From: Leifsonia sp. Leaf336
GTDB lineage: Bacteria; Actinomycetota; Actinomycetes; Actinomycetales; Microbacteriaceae
Reading direction: 5' to 3'
NCBI RefSeq assembly: GCF_001423695.1
Contig: NZ_LMOZ01000002.1
Coordinates: 1,116,504-1,180,503 of the forward strand
Length of the DNA: 64,000 nucleotides
In this document: in pieces, positions 1 to 8,609 of the stretch
Layout: each line of letters opens with the position of its first letter
How positions within the stretch are numbered: position 1 is the stretch's first letter
Translations under genes and position numbers: made by a program
The notes under the pieces: model-generated
Databases searched by the model: none
The model's input: only the letters and a program-made list of their open reading frames with translations
What the model was told of the DNA's origin: nothing

Positions 1-847
1 GCTCGACCCCCTTGATCAGTTCGAGGTTGTTCTTGCGGATCGCGTCGAGCGCCAGATACCCCTGCACGGAGACGGCGATCTGCGTGGTGAGGTCCTGCCG
101 GCGTTGGCGGATGGGGAACAGCGCGTCCGCCAGGAGGGAATCGGCGCGTTGCGGGTCGGTCGTGCGCACCTTCGCCGCCTGCGCTTCGATCGACTCGTCG
201 AGGGCCTTGGCGAGCGCGGCGTACTCGCCGAGCTTGCCCATCGTGGCCCACAGGTTGGTGCGTTCGAGGTCGATCGCGGCGTTGTCCTTGAGGAGGGCGT
301 CCTGCCCGGAGATGAGCGCCGTGATGATCGCGTCGAGCTGCTTCTGGGCGGGCTGGTAGCGCTCGAAGTACCGCATGAGCGACTTGCCGCCGGGGAGGCG
401 CCCGAGGAAACCCTTGGCGCCCGCGAGGTTCGCGTGGCCCGGGTCGAGCTCGGTGATGGTCGTGCGCAGCTGCTGCAGCGTCTGCGCCACCTGCGTCTGC
501 GGATCCGACGGGCCGCCACGGCCGCGGGCGGCGGCGAGCGACGACTCCGGCCTCTGCAGCATCCGGTTCGACACCTCCGACGACGAGCGGATCTCCTGCA
601 CGCCCATCCGGGCGATCTCGTCGACCTTGCGTGTGAACTCGGGGCTGCCGGGCTCCACGGAGGAGAGCCCCGCGACGAACTCGTTCGCCTTGGCCTGGAG
701 CTCGGCACGCTTGTCGGGTGGCACGGCGACCATTCCGACGGCCTGGTCGCCTCCGACCTCCGGCACGGCGGCAGGAGGCGTGAGCGACACGCCTTCTGGC
801 GGCCCTTCGGGCGCCGTCAACGGCTGGTTGAGGTCGAGCTCGGACAT
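1..847 (-). CDS. Toxic anion resistance protein TelA family (partial, C-terminus outside window)
   Basis: The reading frame runs off the left edge, so only the N-terminal 282 residues are visible. The first 40 or so are proline-rich and probably disordered. The rest is helical and charged. The stretch LTTQIAVSVQGYLALDAI followed by KNNLELIKGV is the characteristic TelA/KlaA core (PF05816). The start is the ATG at 847-845, preceded by GGGAGGAG. Family members are cytoplasmic proteins linked to tellurite, colicin or cell-envelope stress resistance, and their biochemical role is unsettled. They often travel with 5-bromo-4-chloroindolyl phosphate hydrolysis proteins or TerD-type genes; such neighbours would lie outside this window. 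The family call is firm and the function is not. Confidence 0.85.
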   Translation of the reverse strand, partial: MSELDLNQPLTAPEGPPEGVSLTPPAAVPEVGGDQAVGMVAVPPDKRAELQAKANEFVAGLSSVEPGSPEFTRKVDEIARMGVQEIRSSSEVSNRMLQRPESSLAAARGRGGPSDPQTQVAQTLQQLRTTITELDPGHANLAGAKGFLGRLPGGKSLMRYFERYQPAQKQLDAIITALISGQDALLKDNAAIDLERTNLWATMGKLGEYAALAKALDESIEAQAAKVRTTDPQRADSLLADALFPIRQRRQDLTTQIAVSVQGYLALDAIRKNNLELIKGVE

Positions 848-957
848 CGGCGACTCCTCCCGGTGCGTGGGCACATCTTCCCCCGTGCACCTGAGTCCCA
901 CACTAGAACAACGGTGGTGTTGCGCAGAGGGGGTCGGAGGCCGAGCTCAGTGGTGTC

Positions 958-1833
958 TCACAGGGTCGGCGACGTCGCCACGACCCAGTCGAGGGCGACG
1001 CCCAGCGCCGTCAGCACCGAGACGTGGCCCTCGCGCGGCCGCAGCCAGAGCTCGCCGCGCCGGAGCCGCTCGAGCATCCACCCGGCGTGCGTCGCCGGGA
1101 CGACGCGGTCTCTGCCGCCCTGCACGAGGAGGGTGGGGGCCGCCACCGCGCCGAGCTCGACTCCCCAGGCCGATACGAAGGCCACGTCGTCGTCGACCTC
1201 GCCGTCGTGGCCGGCCGCTGCGCCCGCCCCGGCGTCGGCGCCGAGAGCGGCCCAGGCCTCCTTGAGCACCTCGTAGTCGCGGGACGTGAACGACTCGGGC
1301 TCGAACTCCGCCGTCTCGGCGTACGCTGCTCGCGCCGGGCGTCCAGCGAGGGCCGCTCGGAGGCCTCCCGGATCGGCCATGCCGGCGAACCAGTCGACGT
1401 CGCCCCAGTACGGCGCGATGCCGGCGAAGGTCACGACCGCGGTGGCGCGCTGGGGCGCGAGGGCGGCGCAGGCGAACGCGTGCGGGCCGCCCCCGGAGGC
1501 GCCCATCGTGGCGAACCGGTCGATGCCGAGCGCGTCGAGAACGGCGAGCACGTCGGCGGCGGCGTCGGCGACGCTGCGGCCGGGCAGCGGATCCGAACCC
1601 GGATACCCGGGACGCGCGCACGATACGACGCGGAGGCCCCGGGCCGCGGCCTCGGACGCCACCGGCTCGATGACTGCTCCGGTCTGCGGCGTGCCGTGGT
1701 GCCAGACCAGCACGGGTGCGTCGGCCAGAACCGGGGAGTCTTCACCCCCTCCGGTGTCGAAGTAGCGCACCTGCCGACCATCGGGTCGCGTGATCGAACC
1801 GGCGGGCGACGTGCCGGCGCTCAGCCCCGCCAC
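958..1833 (-). CDS. Alpha/beta hydrolase fold protein
   Basis: A predicted cytoplasmic serine hydrolase of 291 residues. The oxyanion-hole motif HHGTP is near residue 46. The nucleophile elbow GASGG puts the catalytic Ser at 113. The acid is Asp242 in GGRDRVVP and the base is His270 in EGHVSVL. The N-terminal part has a short beta hairpin typical of the lid-bearing prolyl-aminopeptidase/haloperoxidase type. The start is GTG at 1833, inside the end of the deaminase gene (13-base overlap), behind a near-perfect GGAGGAGGTGG ribosome site, so translation is probably coupled to the deaminase. The substrate cannot be read from the sequence. A longer open frame exists upstream on this strand but is only read-through of the deaminase region. 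Confidence 0.85.
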   Translation of the reverse strand: MAGLSAGTSPAGSITRPDGRQVRYFDTGGGEDSPVLADAPVLVWHHGTPQTGAVIEPVASEAAARGLRVVSCARPGYPGSDPLPGRSVADAAADVLAVLDALGIDRFATMGASGGGPHAFACAALAPQRATAVVTFAGIAPYWGDVDWFAGMADPGGLRAALAGRPARAAYAETAEFEPESFTSRDYEVLKEAWAALGADAGAGAAAGHDGEVDDDVAFVSAWGVELGAVAAPTLLVQGGRDRVVPATHAGWMLERLRRGELWLRPREGHVSVLTALGVALDWVVATSPTL

Positions 1834-2834
1834 GCGTCCACCTCCTCCTGCAGCGCGGTCTTGCGGGCGTCGGTCGCGAACGACGCGTCGATCGACGTGC
1901 GCGCGAACCGCTCCGCCTGGTCGGCGTCGGCGCCGAGCGCATCCCGCACGGCGAGGTAGTTGTGGCCGACGTAGCCGCCGAAGTAGGCGGGGTCGTCGGA
2001 GTTGATGGTCACCCGCACGCCGGCGGCGTCGAGCCGCAGCAGAGGGTGGTCGGCCAGGTCGGGCACTGTCCGCAGGCGCACGTTCGACAGCGGGCACACC
2101 GTGAGCGGCACGCCCTCTGCGGCGAGCCGCGCCATCAGCTCCGGATCCTCCGCGGCGCGGGTTCCGTGGTCGATCCGTTCGACGCCGAGCAGGTCCAGCG
2201 CCTGGCGGATGTAGGCGGGCGGTCCCTCCTCGCCGGCATGCGCCACCGCGTGCAGCCCGGCGTCCTTCGCCCGGGCGAAGACCTCGGTGAACAGCTCGGG
2301 CGGGTAGCCGACCTCCGCGGAGTCCAGGCCGACGCCGAGCAGCCGATCCGGCCGGGTGAGCGCGGCGCTGAGCACCGCCTGCGCAGACTCGACCGGCTGG
2401 TCGCGGAGGAAGCACAGGATGATCCCGCTCGTGATGTCGAGATCGCGCTCGGCCTCCGCCAGCGCCCCGCTGATGCCGTCGACGACGGCCTCCAGCGCGA
2501 CGCCGCGACTCACGTGCGCCTGGGGGTCGAAGAACAGCTCGACGTGGCGGAGGCCCTGGGCGGCGGCGGTGCGGAGGTAGCGCCGGGTGAGCTCGGCGAA
2601 GTCGTCCTCCGTGCGCAGGACCGCCATCGTGGCGTAGTAGAGGTCGAGGAAGGACTGGAGGTCGGAGAACTCGTACTGGGCCACGAGCTCGTCGACAGAG
2701 GCGTAGGGGAGTGCCACACCGTTGCGGCCGGCGAGCTCGAAAGCGAGATCGGGCTCCAGGGTGCCTTCGATGTGGAGGTGGAGCTCGGCCTTCGGCAGAG
2801 CGAGCAGAGCTTCGTCGGAGGGCAGCGCGGTCAT
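1821..2834 (-). CDS. Adenine/adenosine deaminase (Aah1/ADE-type)
   Basis: A zinc-dependent amidohydrolase of 337 residues in purine salvage. The metal-binding HLHIEG begins at His19. HAGEEGPP carries the proton-relay Glu, DHGT the second-shell His, and NSDDPAYFGG near the C-terminus the metal Asp. The sequences LHIEGTLEPDLAFELA and LDSAEVGYPPELF resemble the bacterial/fungal adenine deaminase branch more than classical adenosine deaminase, so adenine is the likelier substrate; this is inference from motif wording. The start ATG at 2834 is preceded by GGGAGG nine bases upstream; an in-frame start 13 codons earlier lacks a ribosome site. The alpha/beta hydrolase gene overlaps its 3' end. Confidence 0.85.
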   Translation of the reverse strand: MTALPSDEALLALPKAELHLHIEGTLEPDLAFELAGRNGVALPYASVDELVAQYEFSDLQSFLDLYYATMAVLRTEDDFAELTRRYLRTAAAQGLRHVELFFDPQAHVSRGVALEAVVDGISGALAEAERDLDITSGIILCFLRDQPVESAQAVLSAALTRPDRLLGVGLDSAEVGYPPELFTEVFARAKDAGLHAVAHAGEEGPPAYIRQALDLLGVERIDHGTRAAEDPELMARLAAEGVPLTVCPLSNVRLRTVPDLADHPLLRLDAAGVRVTINSDDPAYFGGYVGHNYLAVRDALGADADQAERFARTSIDASFATDARKTALQEEVDAWRG

Positions 2835-2916
2835 GCCTCCGATCCTCCCACCGATGGAGGCGTCATCCGACACCCGGAGGACGCGACGGCGACCGGAGGC
2901 TCGCTACCGTCGGAGG

Positions 2917-3378
2917 ATGACCTCCCTCGTTCGTCGTCGTGTCACGCTGATCGTCGTCGCTGTCGCGGTCGTCGTGGCCGGGCTCACCGTGCACGAGCTG
3001 ACCGATGGCTGGGCCGGCGCGTTCGCCGGGGATGCGCTCTACGCGGTGCTGATGGTCGTGCTCGTCGCCCTCGTGGCGCCGCGCGTGCCGAGCCTGGCGG
3101 CGGGCGGTATCGCGCTCGCCGTGTGCGTCGGGGTGGAGCTGCTGCAGCTCACCGGCGTGCCCGCGCAGCTGTCGGCGGCCATCCCGGGCGTCGAGCTCGT
3201 GCTCGGGTCGACGTTCCAGGCGACCGACCTGGTCGCCTACGCGATCGGTGCGACGATCGCGACGGTGCTCGACCTCGTCGTCAGGAGACGCGCAGGAGGA
3301 TCTTCCCGAGGTGGGCGGACGACTCCATCCGTCGATGCGCCTGGGCCGCATCCGCGAGCGGGAACACCGAGTCGATGA
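2917..3378 (+). CDS. DUF2809 family small membrane protein
   Basis: A 153-residue protein with four predicted transmembrane helices (about residues 10-30, 38-58, 62-85 and 95-118) and a basic, disordered tail. The helix pattern, with ELLQLTG in the third helix and a Phe-Gln-Ala-Thr-Asp-Leu turn before the fourth, matches the DUF2809 family, whose function is unknown. The start ATG follows CGGAGG directly, with TACCGT just before it. The last 98 bases overlap the convergent oxidoreductase gene, so the tail may not be conserved. Confidence 0.75.
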   Translation: MTSLVRRRVTLIVVAVAVVVAGLTVHELTDGWAGAFAGDALYAVLMVVLVALVAPRVPSLAAGGIALAVCVGVELLQLTGVPAQLSAAIPGVELVLGSTFQATDLVAYAIGATIATVLDLVVRRRAGGSSRGGRTTPSVDAPGPHPRAGTPSR

Positions 3379-4267
3379 CCGGGTGCACCTCGCCGGCCTC
3401 CAGCAGCGGCCAGACGTGCTCGCGCACGGTCGCGATGATCGCGACGCGTTCGGCGAGAGGGCGTGCTCGCAGAGTCGTCCCCTGGAGGCGGGCGCGCTTG
3501 CGCATGAGGAGGCCCATGTCGACCGCGGCGGGGGTGCGGTCGCGGACGGCGATGGACATGATCCGGCCGCCGGTCGCGAGGGCCTCGAGGTCGCGGGCGA
3601 TGTAGGCGCCTCCGACGATGTCGAGAACGACGTCGGCGCCGCGGCCGTCGGTGAACGCCGCGACCGCCGCGACGAAGTCGTCGGTGCGGTAATCGACGGC
3701 CGCTTCGGCGCCGAGGGAGCGGCAGAACGCCGCCTTCTCCGGGCTGCCCGCCGTCGCGATCACATGCGCCGCGAGCGCGCGGGCCAGCTGGATCGCCATC
3801 GAGCCGATGCCGCTGGAGCCGCCATGGACGAGCAGCGTCTCGCCGGCGCCCAGGGCGCCCAGGTCGAACACGTTCGACCAGACCGTCGCGGCGACTTCGG
3901 GGAGGCCGGCGGCCTCCACCGGGTCGACCCCGGCGGGGACCGGGAGCACCAGGCCGGCGTCGACCGTCACGAGTTCGGCGTAACCGCCTCCGGGCAGGAG
4001 AGCGCACACGAGGTCTCCCTCGTTCCAGAGACCTGGTTCGACGTCGTCGCCGACTGCGTCGATGACGCCCGACACCTCCAGCCCCGGCCACTCGGGCGCA
4101 CCGGGCGGCGACGGGTAGTGGCCGCGACGCTGGCTCAGGTCGGCGCCGTTGAGCCCCGCCGCGATCACCCGGATGCGCACCTCTCCCGGCCGGGGCTGAG
4201 GGTCCGGGACCTCGGCGAGCGTCAGGACCTCCGCGTCTCCCGGCTGCGCCGCGATCACGGCGCGCAT
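3281..4267 (-). CDS. NAD(P)H-quinone oxidoreductase, PIG3-like zinc-free MDR family
   Basis: A medium-chain dehydrogenase/reductase of 328 residues. It has a GroES-like N-terminal half (about residues 1-120, with GLNGADLSQRRGHYPSPPG, the usual PIG3/QOR signature) and a Rossmann half starting at GGSSGIGSMAIQLAR. No structural zinc cysteines are present, as expected for the quinone oxidoreductase branch. It should reduce quinones or other activated carbonyls with NADPH in the cytoplasm. Its start codon overlaps the stop of the upstream ABC permease gene by one base (TGATG), so it appears to be the third gene of that operon. The operon link to an exporter suggests a detoxification role, by inference only. 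Confidence 0.88.
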   Translation of the reverse strand: MRAVIAAQPGDAEVLTLAEVPDPQPRPGEVRIRVIAAGLNGADLSQRRGHYPSPPGAPEWPGLEVSGVIDAVGDDVEPGLWNEGDLVCALLPGGGYAELVTVDAGLVLPVPAGVDPVEAAGLPEVAATVWSNVFDLGALGAGETLLVHGGSSGIGSMAIQLARALAAHVIATAGSPEKAAFCRSLGAEAAVDYRTDDFVAAVAAFTDGRGADVVLDIVGGAYIARDLEALATGGRIMSIAVRDRTPAAVDMGLLMRKRARLQGTTLRARPLAERVAIIATVREHVWPLLEAGEVHPVIDSVFPLADAAQAHRRMESSAHLGKILLRVS

Positions 4268-5511
4268 CAGCGCACCGCCGTTCGGCCGGGGCCGGAGCGG
4301 CGCCCGAGCACATCCCGGATCTTGACCTTGCTGGAGTACTCGATCGAGCCGTACCGGAACAGCCGCACGGCCAGTCTCAGCACCACGAACGAGAGCGCGA
4401 ACAGCTCGACGATGATGATGATCGCCTGCCAGAGCGGCAGCGAACCGAACGCGTTCAGGATGAGCGCGGTGATCGGAGCGGTGTATGGGAAGTACGCCAG
4501 GATCTGGACGATCGGCGCGCCCGGCGTGCTGATGGCGTAGCTCGAGGCGTACAGCGGGATCACCACGGCGAAGACCACGACGGAGAAGAACGGGGCGGCG
4601 TCCTTCGCGGTCGGCATCACCGCGCCCACGGCCACCAGGGTGCCGGTGAACAGTGCGAAGCCGCCGATCGTGATGAGTGCGCCGATGATCATCTTCTGCG
4701 GGTCGAAGACGAGACTGCTGAGATCGAAGTTCGGGATGGCGAGCTGATCGCGGAAGAACAGATAGCCGACCACCACGGGCAGCGCGAACACCGCGATCTG
4801 GATGAGACCGATGGCGAACAGCGAGATCACCTTGCCGACCAGGAGGTTCGTCGGGTTGATCGTCGTCAGGATCATCTCAGTGACCCGGTTCTCCTTCTCC
4901 TCCAGCGTGGAGTTCAGCATCTGGTTGCCGAGGAAGACGATGACGACGAAGAACGCCGCCAGGAAGATCAGGGCGGGCAGGATCGCCTCGAAGCCGGGCG
5001 CGACGGCGCCGTTCTTGAAGGTGGTCGTCGCGGTGTTCGTCTCGCCGCGGAGGATGGCGACGTCGACCGGGCTGTCGAGCTTCTGCTCGACGCTCGCCGA
5101 GAGCAGCGACTGCGCGACGGCCGAGTATTTGCTGTTCTGGAACACGCCGGCGTCGGCTCCGTAGACCTTGATCGTCTGCTTGGCGGGGTCGGCGGGGTAG
5201 TCGAAGAAGGCGGGCGTGCCTCCGATCTGCACCTCCTCGACGCCCTCGGAGCTGCTGGCGATCTCCTTGCCGCCGTAGCTGTGCGCGATCGTCGGGTCGA
5301 CGAGGCCGGACGCGTCGACGTAGAGGAAGTCGAACCGCGCGTTCTTCTGCTGGTCGGCGGTGTTGGCGCTGGAGACGTTGGCGGAGATGATGAGCGTGCC
5401 CAGCCCGAAGACCAGGATCGGCAGGATGAGCGTCACCGCCCAGAAGCTGCGCTTCTTGATGGTGCGCGTGAACTCGAACGCGATGACGGTGGAGAGGTTG
5501 TGTCGGGCCAT
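4267..5511 (-). CDS. ABC-2 type transporter permease (NatB/YhaP-like)
   Basis: A 414-residue membrane protein. It has one N-terminal helix (about residues 22-44), a large extracytoplasmic domain (about 45-180), then five or six helices, matching the ABC2_membrane_3 architecture of NatB-type exporters. The phrase NSTLEEKENRVTEMILT before the second half is typical of this family. It lies two bases downstream of its ATPase gene and one base upstream of the oxidoreductase, forming a tight three-gene unit. The substrate is unknown; NatAB homologues export sodium or drugs. Confidence 0.88.
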   Translation of the reverse strand: MARHNLSTVIAFEFTRTIKKRSFWAVTLILPILVFGLGTLIISANVSSANTADQQKNARFDFLYVDASGLVDPTIAHSYGGKEIASSSEGVEEVQIGGTPAFFDYPADPAKQTIKVYGADAGVFQNSKYSAVAQSLLSASVEQKLDSPVDVAILRGETNTATTTFKNGAVAPGFEAILPALIFLAAFFVVIVFLGNQMLNSTLEEKENRVTEMILTTINPTNLLVGKVISLFAIGLIQIAVFALPVVVGYLFFRDQLAIPNFDLSSLVFDPQKMIIGALITIGGFALFTGTLVAVGAVMPTAKDAAPFFSVVVFAVVIPLYASSYAISTPGAPIVQILAYFPYTAPITALILNAFGSLPLWQAIIIIVELFALSFVVLRLAVRLFRYGSIEYSSKVKIRDVLGRRSGPGRTAVR

Positions 5512-5513
5512 GG

Positions 5514-6437
5514 TCAGTCCTCCTCGCGGCTCTCGGCGCCGTAGACCTCGACGAAGATGTCGTCGAGCGATTTGCGGGTGGGGGCGAAGCGGGTGATGTG
5601 GAGGCCGGCGTCGACGAGCGAGCGCAGGATCGCCGCGGTGTCGGCGTCGTTCGCGACCTCTAGCTCGGCGTGTCCGCGCTCGTCCTTCGCGATGCGGTAG
5701 GCGGGGGAGGCCGGCACGGTGCCGTCGTGGTCGACAAGGACGACGGTGCCGCCGAACTGCTCCTGCACCTCCGAGACAGTGCCGTAGGCGCGCGAGACGC
5801 CGTCCTTCAGGAGGATGACCCGGTCGCAGAGCCGTTCGACCTCCTCCATCTGGTGGGTCACCATCATGACGGTGGAGCCCGCGCGCTTCTGATCGTCGAT
5901 GATGTCCATCAGCAGGCGACGGTTGACCGGGTCGAAGCCCTTGGTCGGCTCGTCGAGGATGAGCAGCTCGGGCTGGTTCATGATCGTGACGCCGAGCTGG
6001 ACCTTCTGCTGCTGGCCGCCGGACAGCTTGTCGAGCCGCACCTTCTCCTTCTCGCCGATGCCCACCCGCTCCAGGTATTCGCGGGACCAGCGGCGCGCCG
6101 CTTCGGTGCCGAGGCCCTTGAGCCGGCCGAAGTAGACCATCACGTCGATGACGGACTCCTTCTTGTAGAGGCCGCGCTCCTCCGGCAGGTAGCCGAGGCG
6201 TTCCCCGGTCTCCGGGCTGAAGTCCTTGCCGTCGATGTGGAGGACGCCGGCGGTCGGCTGGTAGATGCCGAGCAGCGCCCGGATCGTGGTGGTCTTGCCC
6301 GAGCCGTTGCTGCCGAGGAAACCGAACGTCTCACCGCGCGCGATGTCGAAGGAGAGGTCGCGGATCACTGTCGTGCGGCCGAAGTCCATCCGGAAGCCGG
6401 CGATGTGGACGAGGGGCTCGTCGATCGGTGTGCTCAC
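5514..6437 (-). CDS. ABC transporter ATP-binding protein (NatA-like)
   Basis: The nucleotide-binding subunit of the exporter above, 307 residues. Walker A is GSNGSGKTT (about residue 44), the signature is LSGGQQQK, Walker B is LLILDEPTKG, and the H-loop is VTHQMEEVERL. A C-terminal DUF4162-like extension ends near residue 300. The chosen start is GTG at 6437. No Shine-Dalgarno is present, but TAGGCT lies 8 bases upstream, the spacing of a leaderless start. The open frame runs far upstream without a stop, but that part is antisense to the ArsR gene. It is divergent from the ArsR/SRPBCC pair, so the operator at 6497-6512 may control both sides. Confidence 0.9.
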   Translation of the reverse strand: MSTPIDEPLVHIAGFRMDFGRTTVIRDLSFDIARGETFGFLGSNGSGKTTTIRALLGIYQPTAGVLHIDGKDFSPETGERLGYLPEERGLYKKESVIDVMVYFGRLKGLGTEAARRWSREYLERVGIGEKEKVRLDKLSGGQQQKVQLGVTIMNQPELLILDEPTKGFDPVNRRLLMDIIDDQKRAGSTVMMVTHQMEEVERLCDRVILLKDGVSRAYGTVSEVQEQFGGTVVLVDHDGTVPASPAYRIAKDERGHAELEVANDADTAAILRSLVDAGLHITRFAPTRKSLDDIFVEVYGAESREED

Positions 6438-6465
6438 ACGGTCGAGCCTAGGGGGCACCGGGGTG

Positions 6466-6512
6466 TTGCGTCCGGGTTCTCGACGGCGTATCTTATTCAA
6501 CACAAATGTTGA
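6466..6512 (+). promoter_or_regulatory. Promoter and palindromic operator of the ArsR gene
   Basis: TTGCGT at 6466-6471, a 17-base spacer and TATCTT at 6489-6494 form a sigma-70-like promoter. The predicted transcription start falls inside an inverted repeat, TCAACA-caaa-TGTTGA (6497-6512), well placed for repression by the ArsR protein encoded just downstream. Sites were read by eye. Confidence 0.55.
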
Positions 6513-6536
6513 TAAACGAAATTGTTGGATGAAGCC

Positions 6537-6914
6537 ATGGATGAGACCGACCCTGCAGCCCGGCAGCGGCTCGACCGTGCGTTCCAAGCGCTTTCGGACT
6601 CGGTGCGCCGGGCGATCGTCGCGCGGCTCAGCACCGGTCCCGCGACCGTGAACGAGCTCGCCGAGCCGTTCGCGATCACGACACAGGCCGTGTCCCGCCA
6701 CATCCATGTGCTGGAGGAGGCGGGGCTCGTCACGCGCAGCCGCGACGCGCAGCGCCGGCCGGTGCACCTGTGCGCCGGCGCGCTCGAGGAGCTCACCTCG
6801 TGGATCGACCGCTACCGATTGATCGCCGAACAGCGATTCCGCACCCTCGACACCGTGCTCGGCGACCTCGCGGCCGCCGGGACCTCCACCCACCAGAACG
6901 CGAACCAGGAGTGA
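6537..6914 (+). CDS. ArsR/SmtB-family winged-helix repressor
   Basis: A 125-residue DNA-binding protein. The helix-turn-helix spans about residues 30-60 (ATVNELAEPFAITTQAVSRH, then HVLEEAGLV). The sequence FQALSDSVRRAIVARL and the absence of the metal-binding Cys pair place it with the metal-independent ArsR proteins that pair with SRPBCC/AHSA1 proteins. The start ATG at 6537 follows GGATGAAG; two TTG codons 15 and 12 bases upstream are alternatives. It sits six bases upstream of the SRPBCC gene. It probably represses its own promoter through the palindrome at 6497-6512 and perhaps the divergent ABC exporter. Confidence 0.88.
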   Translation: MDETDPAARQRLDRAFQALSDSVRRAIVARLSTGPATVNELAEPFAITTQAVSRHIHVLEEAGLVTRSRDAQRRPVHLCAGALEELTSWIDRYRLIAEQRFRTLDTVLGDLAAAGTSTHQNANQE

Positions 6915-6920
6915 GAGAAA

Positions 6921-7424
6921 ATGAGCAACGACGTCACGATCACCGCCCCGGAGGGCCTGCCCTTCATCGACATCGAGCGCGAGTTCGACTATCCCGTCGA
7001 GCTGGTGTTCCGCGCGCACAAGGAGCCCGAGCTGTTCAAGCGCTGGCTCGGCCCGCGCGGATACGAGCTGGAGCTGGAGCAGTTCGACTTCACGACGGGC
7101 GGCCGGTATCGCTACGTGCACACGGTCGGTGGGGAGTCCTACGCGTTCAACGGCGTCTTCCACGTCGTCCGCGACAACGAGTTCGCCATCCAGACCTTCG
7201 AGTTCGAGGGCTACCCCGACGTCGTGAGCGTGGAGTCGATCCGCTTCGGGCCGCTGGAGGGCGGACGCAGTCGTCTCCACATCCATGCCGTGTACCCGAC
7301 TCTGGAGGCCCGCGACGGTTTGGTCGCGTCGGGTCAGGCGAAGGGCGTCACCGAGGGGTACGAGCAGCTGGACGAGGTGCTCGCCGGCGTGCAGGGCGCG
7401 TCCGTTGAGGGCGCGTCGGCCTAG
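6921..7424 (+). CDS. SRPBCC / AHSA1-like domain protein
   Basis: A 167-residue protein of the START/Bet v1 helix-grip fold. FDYPVELVFRAHKEPELFKRWLGP is split here as FDYPVELVFRAH and KEPELFKRWLGP, the opening beta strand and helix typical of the AHSA1 (PF08327) branch. The C-terminal helix holds GVTEGYEQLDEVLA. Such proteins bind hydrophobic ligands, and their usual partner is an ArsR regulator, as here (six-base gap, preceded by GAGAGAAA). The last four bases (CTAG) are shared with the stop codon of the convergent histidinol-phosphatase gene. The ligand is unknown. Confidence 0.88.
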   Translation: MSNDVTITAPEGLPFIDIEREFDYPVELVFRAHKEPELFKRWLGPRGYELELEQFDFTTGGRYRYVHTVGGESYAFNGVFHVVRDNEFAIQTFEFEGYPDVVSVESIRFGPLEGGRSRLHIHAVYPTLEARDGLVASGQAKGVTEGYEQLDEVLAGVQGASVEGASA

Positions 7425-8224
7425 GCGAGCGCCTCCAGGAGGGCGTCGTGCAGCAGCCCGTTGGAGGCGAGCGACGACCCGTTGCCCGGTCCCGGCTCTC
7501 CGGTCACCGACGTGAACCTGCCCCCGGCCTCCTCGACGATCGGGATGAGCGCGGCGAGATCGTAGGTCTTCACGTCGAACTCGCCCACGGCGTCGAGAAG
7601 TCCCTCGGCGAGAAGCATGTACGACCACATGTCGCCGTAGGCGCGGTCGCGCCACACCCGGCGGGTCAGGGCGATGAGCCGTTCGAGGTACCCGGCCTGA
7701 TCCCACTGGGCGATGCTCTGGAAGCTGATGGATGCGTGCTCGAGGTCGGCGACGGCGGAGACGCGGATCGGGCGCGGCTGGGCGCCGGGGGCATCGGTCG
7801 TCCAGGCGCCGTCGCCGGTCTCCGCCCACCAGCGCTTGCCGAGCGCGGGGGAGCTGACGACGCCAACCACAGGCTTGCCGTCGATCGCCAGCGCGATGAG
7901 CGTGCCCCACACGGGAACCCCGCGCAGGTAGTTCGAGGTGCCGTCGATCGGATCGATGATCCACTGCCGGCTCGCGTCGCCCTCCGTGCCGTACTCCTCG
8001 CCCAGGATGCCGTCGCCGGGCCGCTCGGTGGCGAGCGCCTCCCGGATTGCCCGCTCGACGGCCAGGTCGGCTTCGGTGACGAACGTGCGATCGGGCTTGG
8101 TGTCGATGTGGAGGCCGCGCTCGCGGAAATGCGCGGACGAGATGCCGTCGGCGAGGTCGGCGAGCCGCAGCGCGAGCGCCAGGTCGGAGGAGCGGGGCCG
8201 GTCGATGTCGCGTGCGTCGGTCAC
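7421..8224 (-). CDS. hisN: Histidinol-phosphatase, inositol monophosphatase-like (HisN type)
   Basis: A magnesium-dependent phosphatase of 267 residues from the IMPase superfamily. The motifs GEEYGTEG, then IDPIDGTSNYLRG and the late TYDLAALIPIVEEAGG provide the metal ligands. The wording of these motifs, the length and an actinobacterial origin fit HisN, the histidinol-phosphate phosphatase of actinobacteria, better than inositol phosphatase; both remain possible without experiment. The start is GTG at 8224, with TAGGCT six bases upstream and no ribosome site, suggesting a leaderless message. It is convergent with the SRPBCC gene, and the two stop codons interlock in CTAG. Confidence 0.82.
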   Translation of the reverse strand: MTDARDIDRPRSSDLALALRLADLADGISSAHFRERGLHIDTKPDRTFVTEADLAVERAIREALATERPGDGILGEEYGTEGDASRQWIIDPIDGTSNYLRGVPVWGTLIALAIDGKPVVGVVSSPALGKRWWAETGDGAWTTDAPGAQPRPIRVSAVADLEHASISFQSIAQWDQAGYLERLIALTRRVWRDRAYGDMWSYMLLAEGLLDAVGEFDVKTYDLAALIPIVEEAGGRFTSVTGEPGPGNGSSLASNGLLHDALLEALA

Positions 8225-8346
8225 GCCAGGAGCCTAGCGGCCCAGCACCCGGACACGCCCGGGCCGCACGCTCGACCGGGCCCGATTGGCGAAGCTGCCG
8301 AACCGGATGCTAATGTTGAGCCTCGGTTCGGGAAACCGAATCAAAT

Positions 8347-8419
8347 GCGCCTCTAGCTCAATCGGCAGAGCAATTGACTCTTAATCAATGGGTTCAGGGT
8401 TCAAGTCCCTGGGGGCGCA
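8347..8419 (+). tRNA. tRNA-Lys (anticodon CTT)
   Basis: A 73-base cloverleaf. The acceptor stem is GCGCCTC pairing with GGGGCGC (one G-T pair), with discriminator A. The anticodon stem ATTGA/TCAAT encloses the loop CTCTTAA with CTT at 8380-8382. The T arm contains GGTTCAAGTCC. The 3' CCA is not encoded. It is followed 21 bases later by a strong terminator. It marks the left end of the accessory stretch that runs to about 15.4 kb. Confidence 0.97.
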
Positions 8420-8440
8420 CCCAACACCGCAGGTGGCGAG

Positions 8441-8484
8441 AAGCCCCCGATTCCTTGGAAACACTGGGATCGGGGGCTTTTTTG
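8441..8484 (+). terminator. Intrinsic terminator of tRNA-Lys
   Basis: Arms AAGCCCCCGAT (8441-8451) and ATCGGGGGCTT (8469-8479) pair perfectly over 11 bp and are followed by a six-T run: a textbook Rho-independent terminator. Confidence 0.93.
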
Positions 8485-8609
8485 CTGTTGAGGGGCTGTG
8501 AACGACGAGGCAGTTTGCCCACATTTGATTTGCCGCCCTCGATCGGCCGCATAGCTAATCGATCAAACGCGATCGGCGCAATCGACGGGCGAGCATTTTC
8601 TCCGCACCT

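Noticed and set aside
6438-7964. Upstream extension of the ABC ATPase frame to 816 codons
   Set aside because: It is antisense to the clearly coding ArsR and SRPBCC genes; a GTG start with a -10 box exists at 6437.
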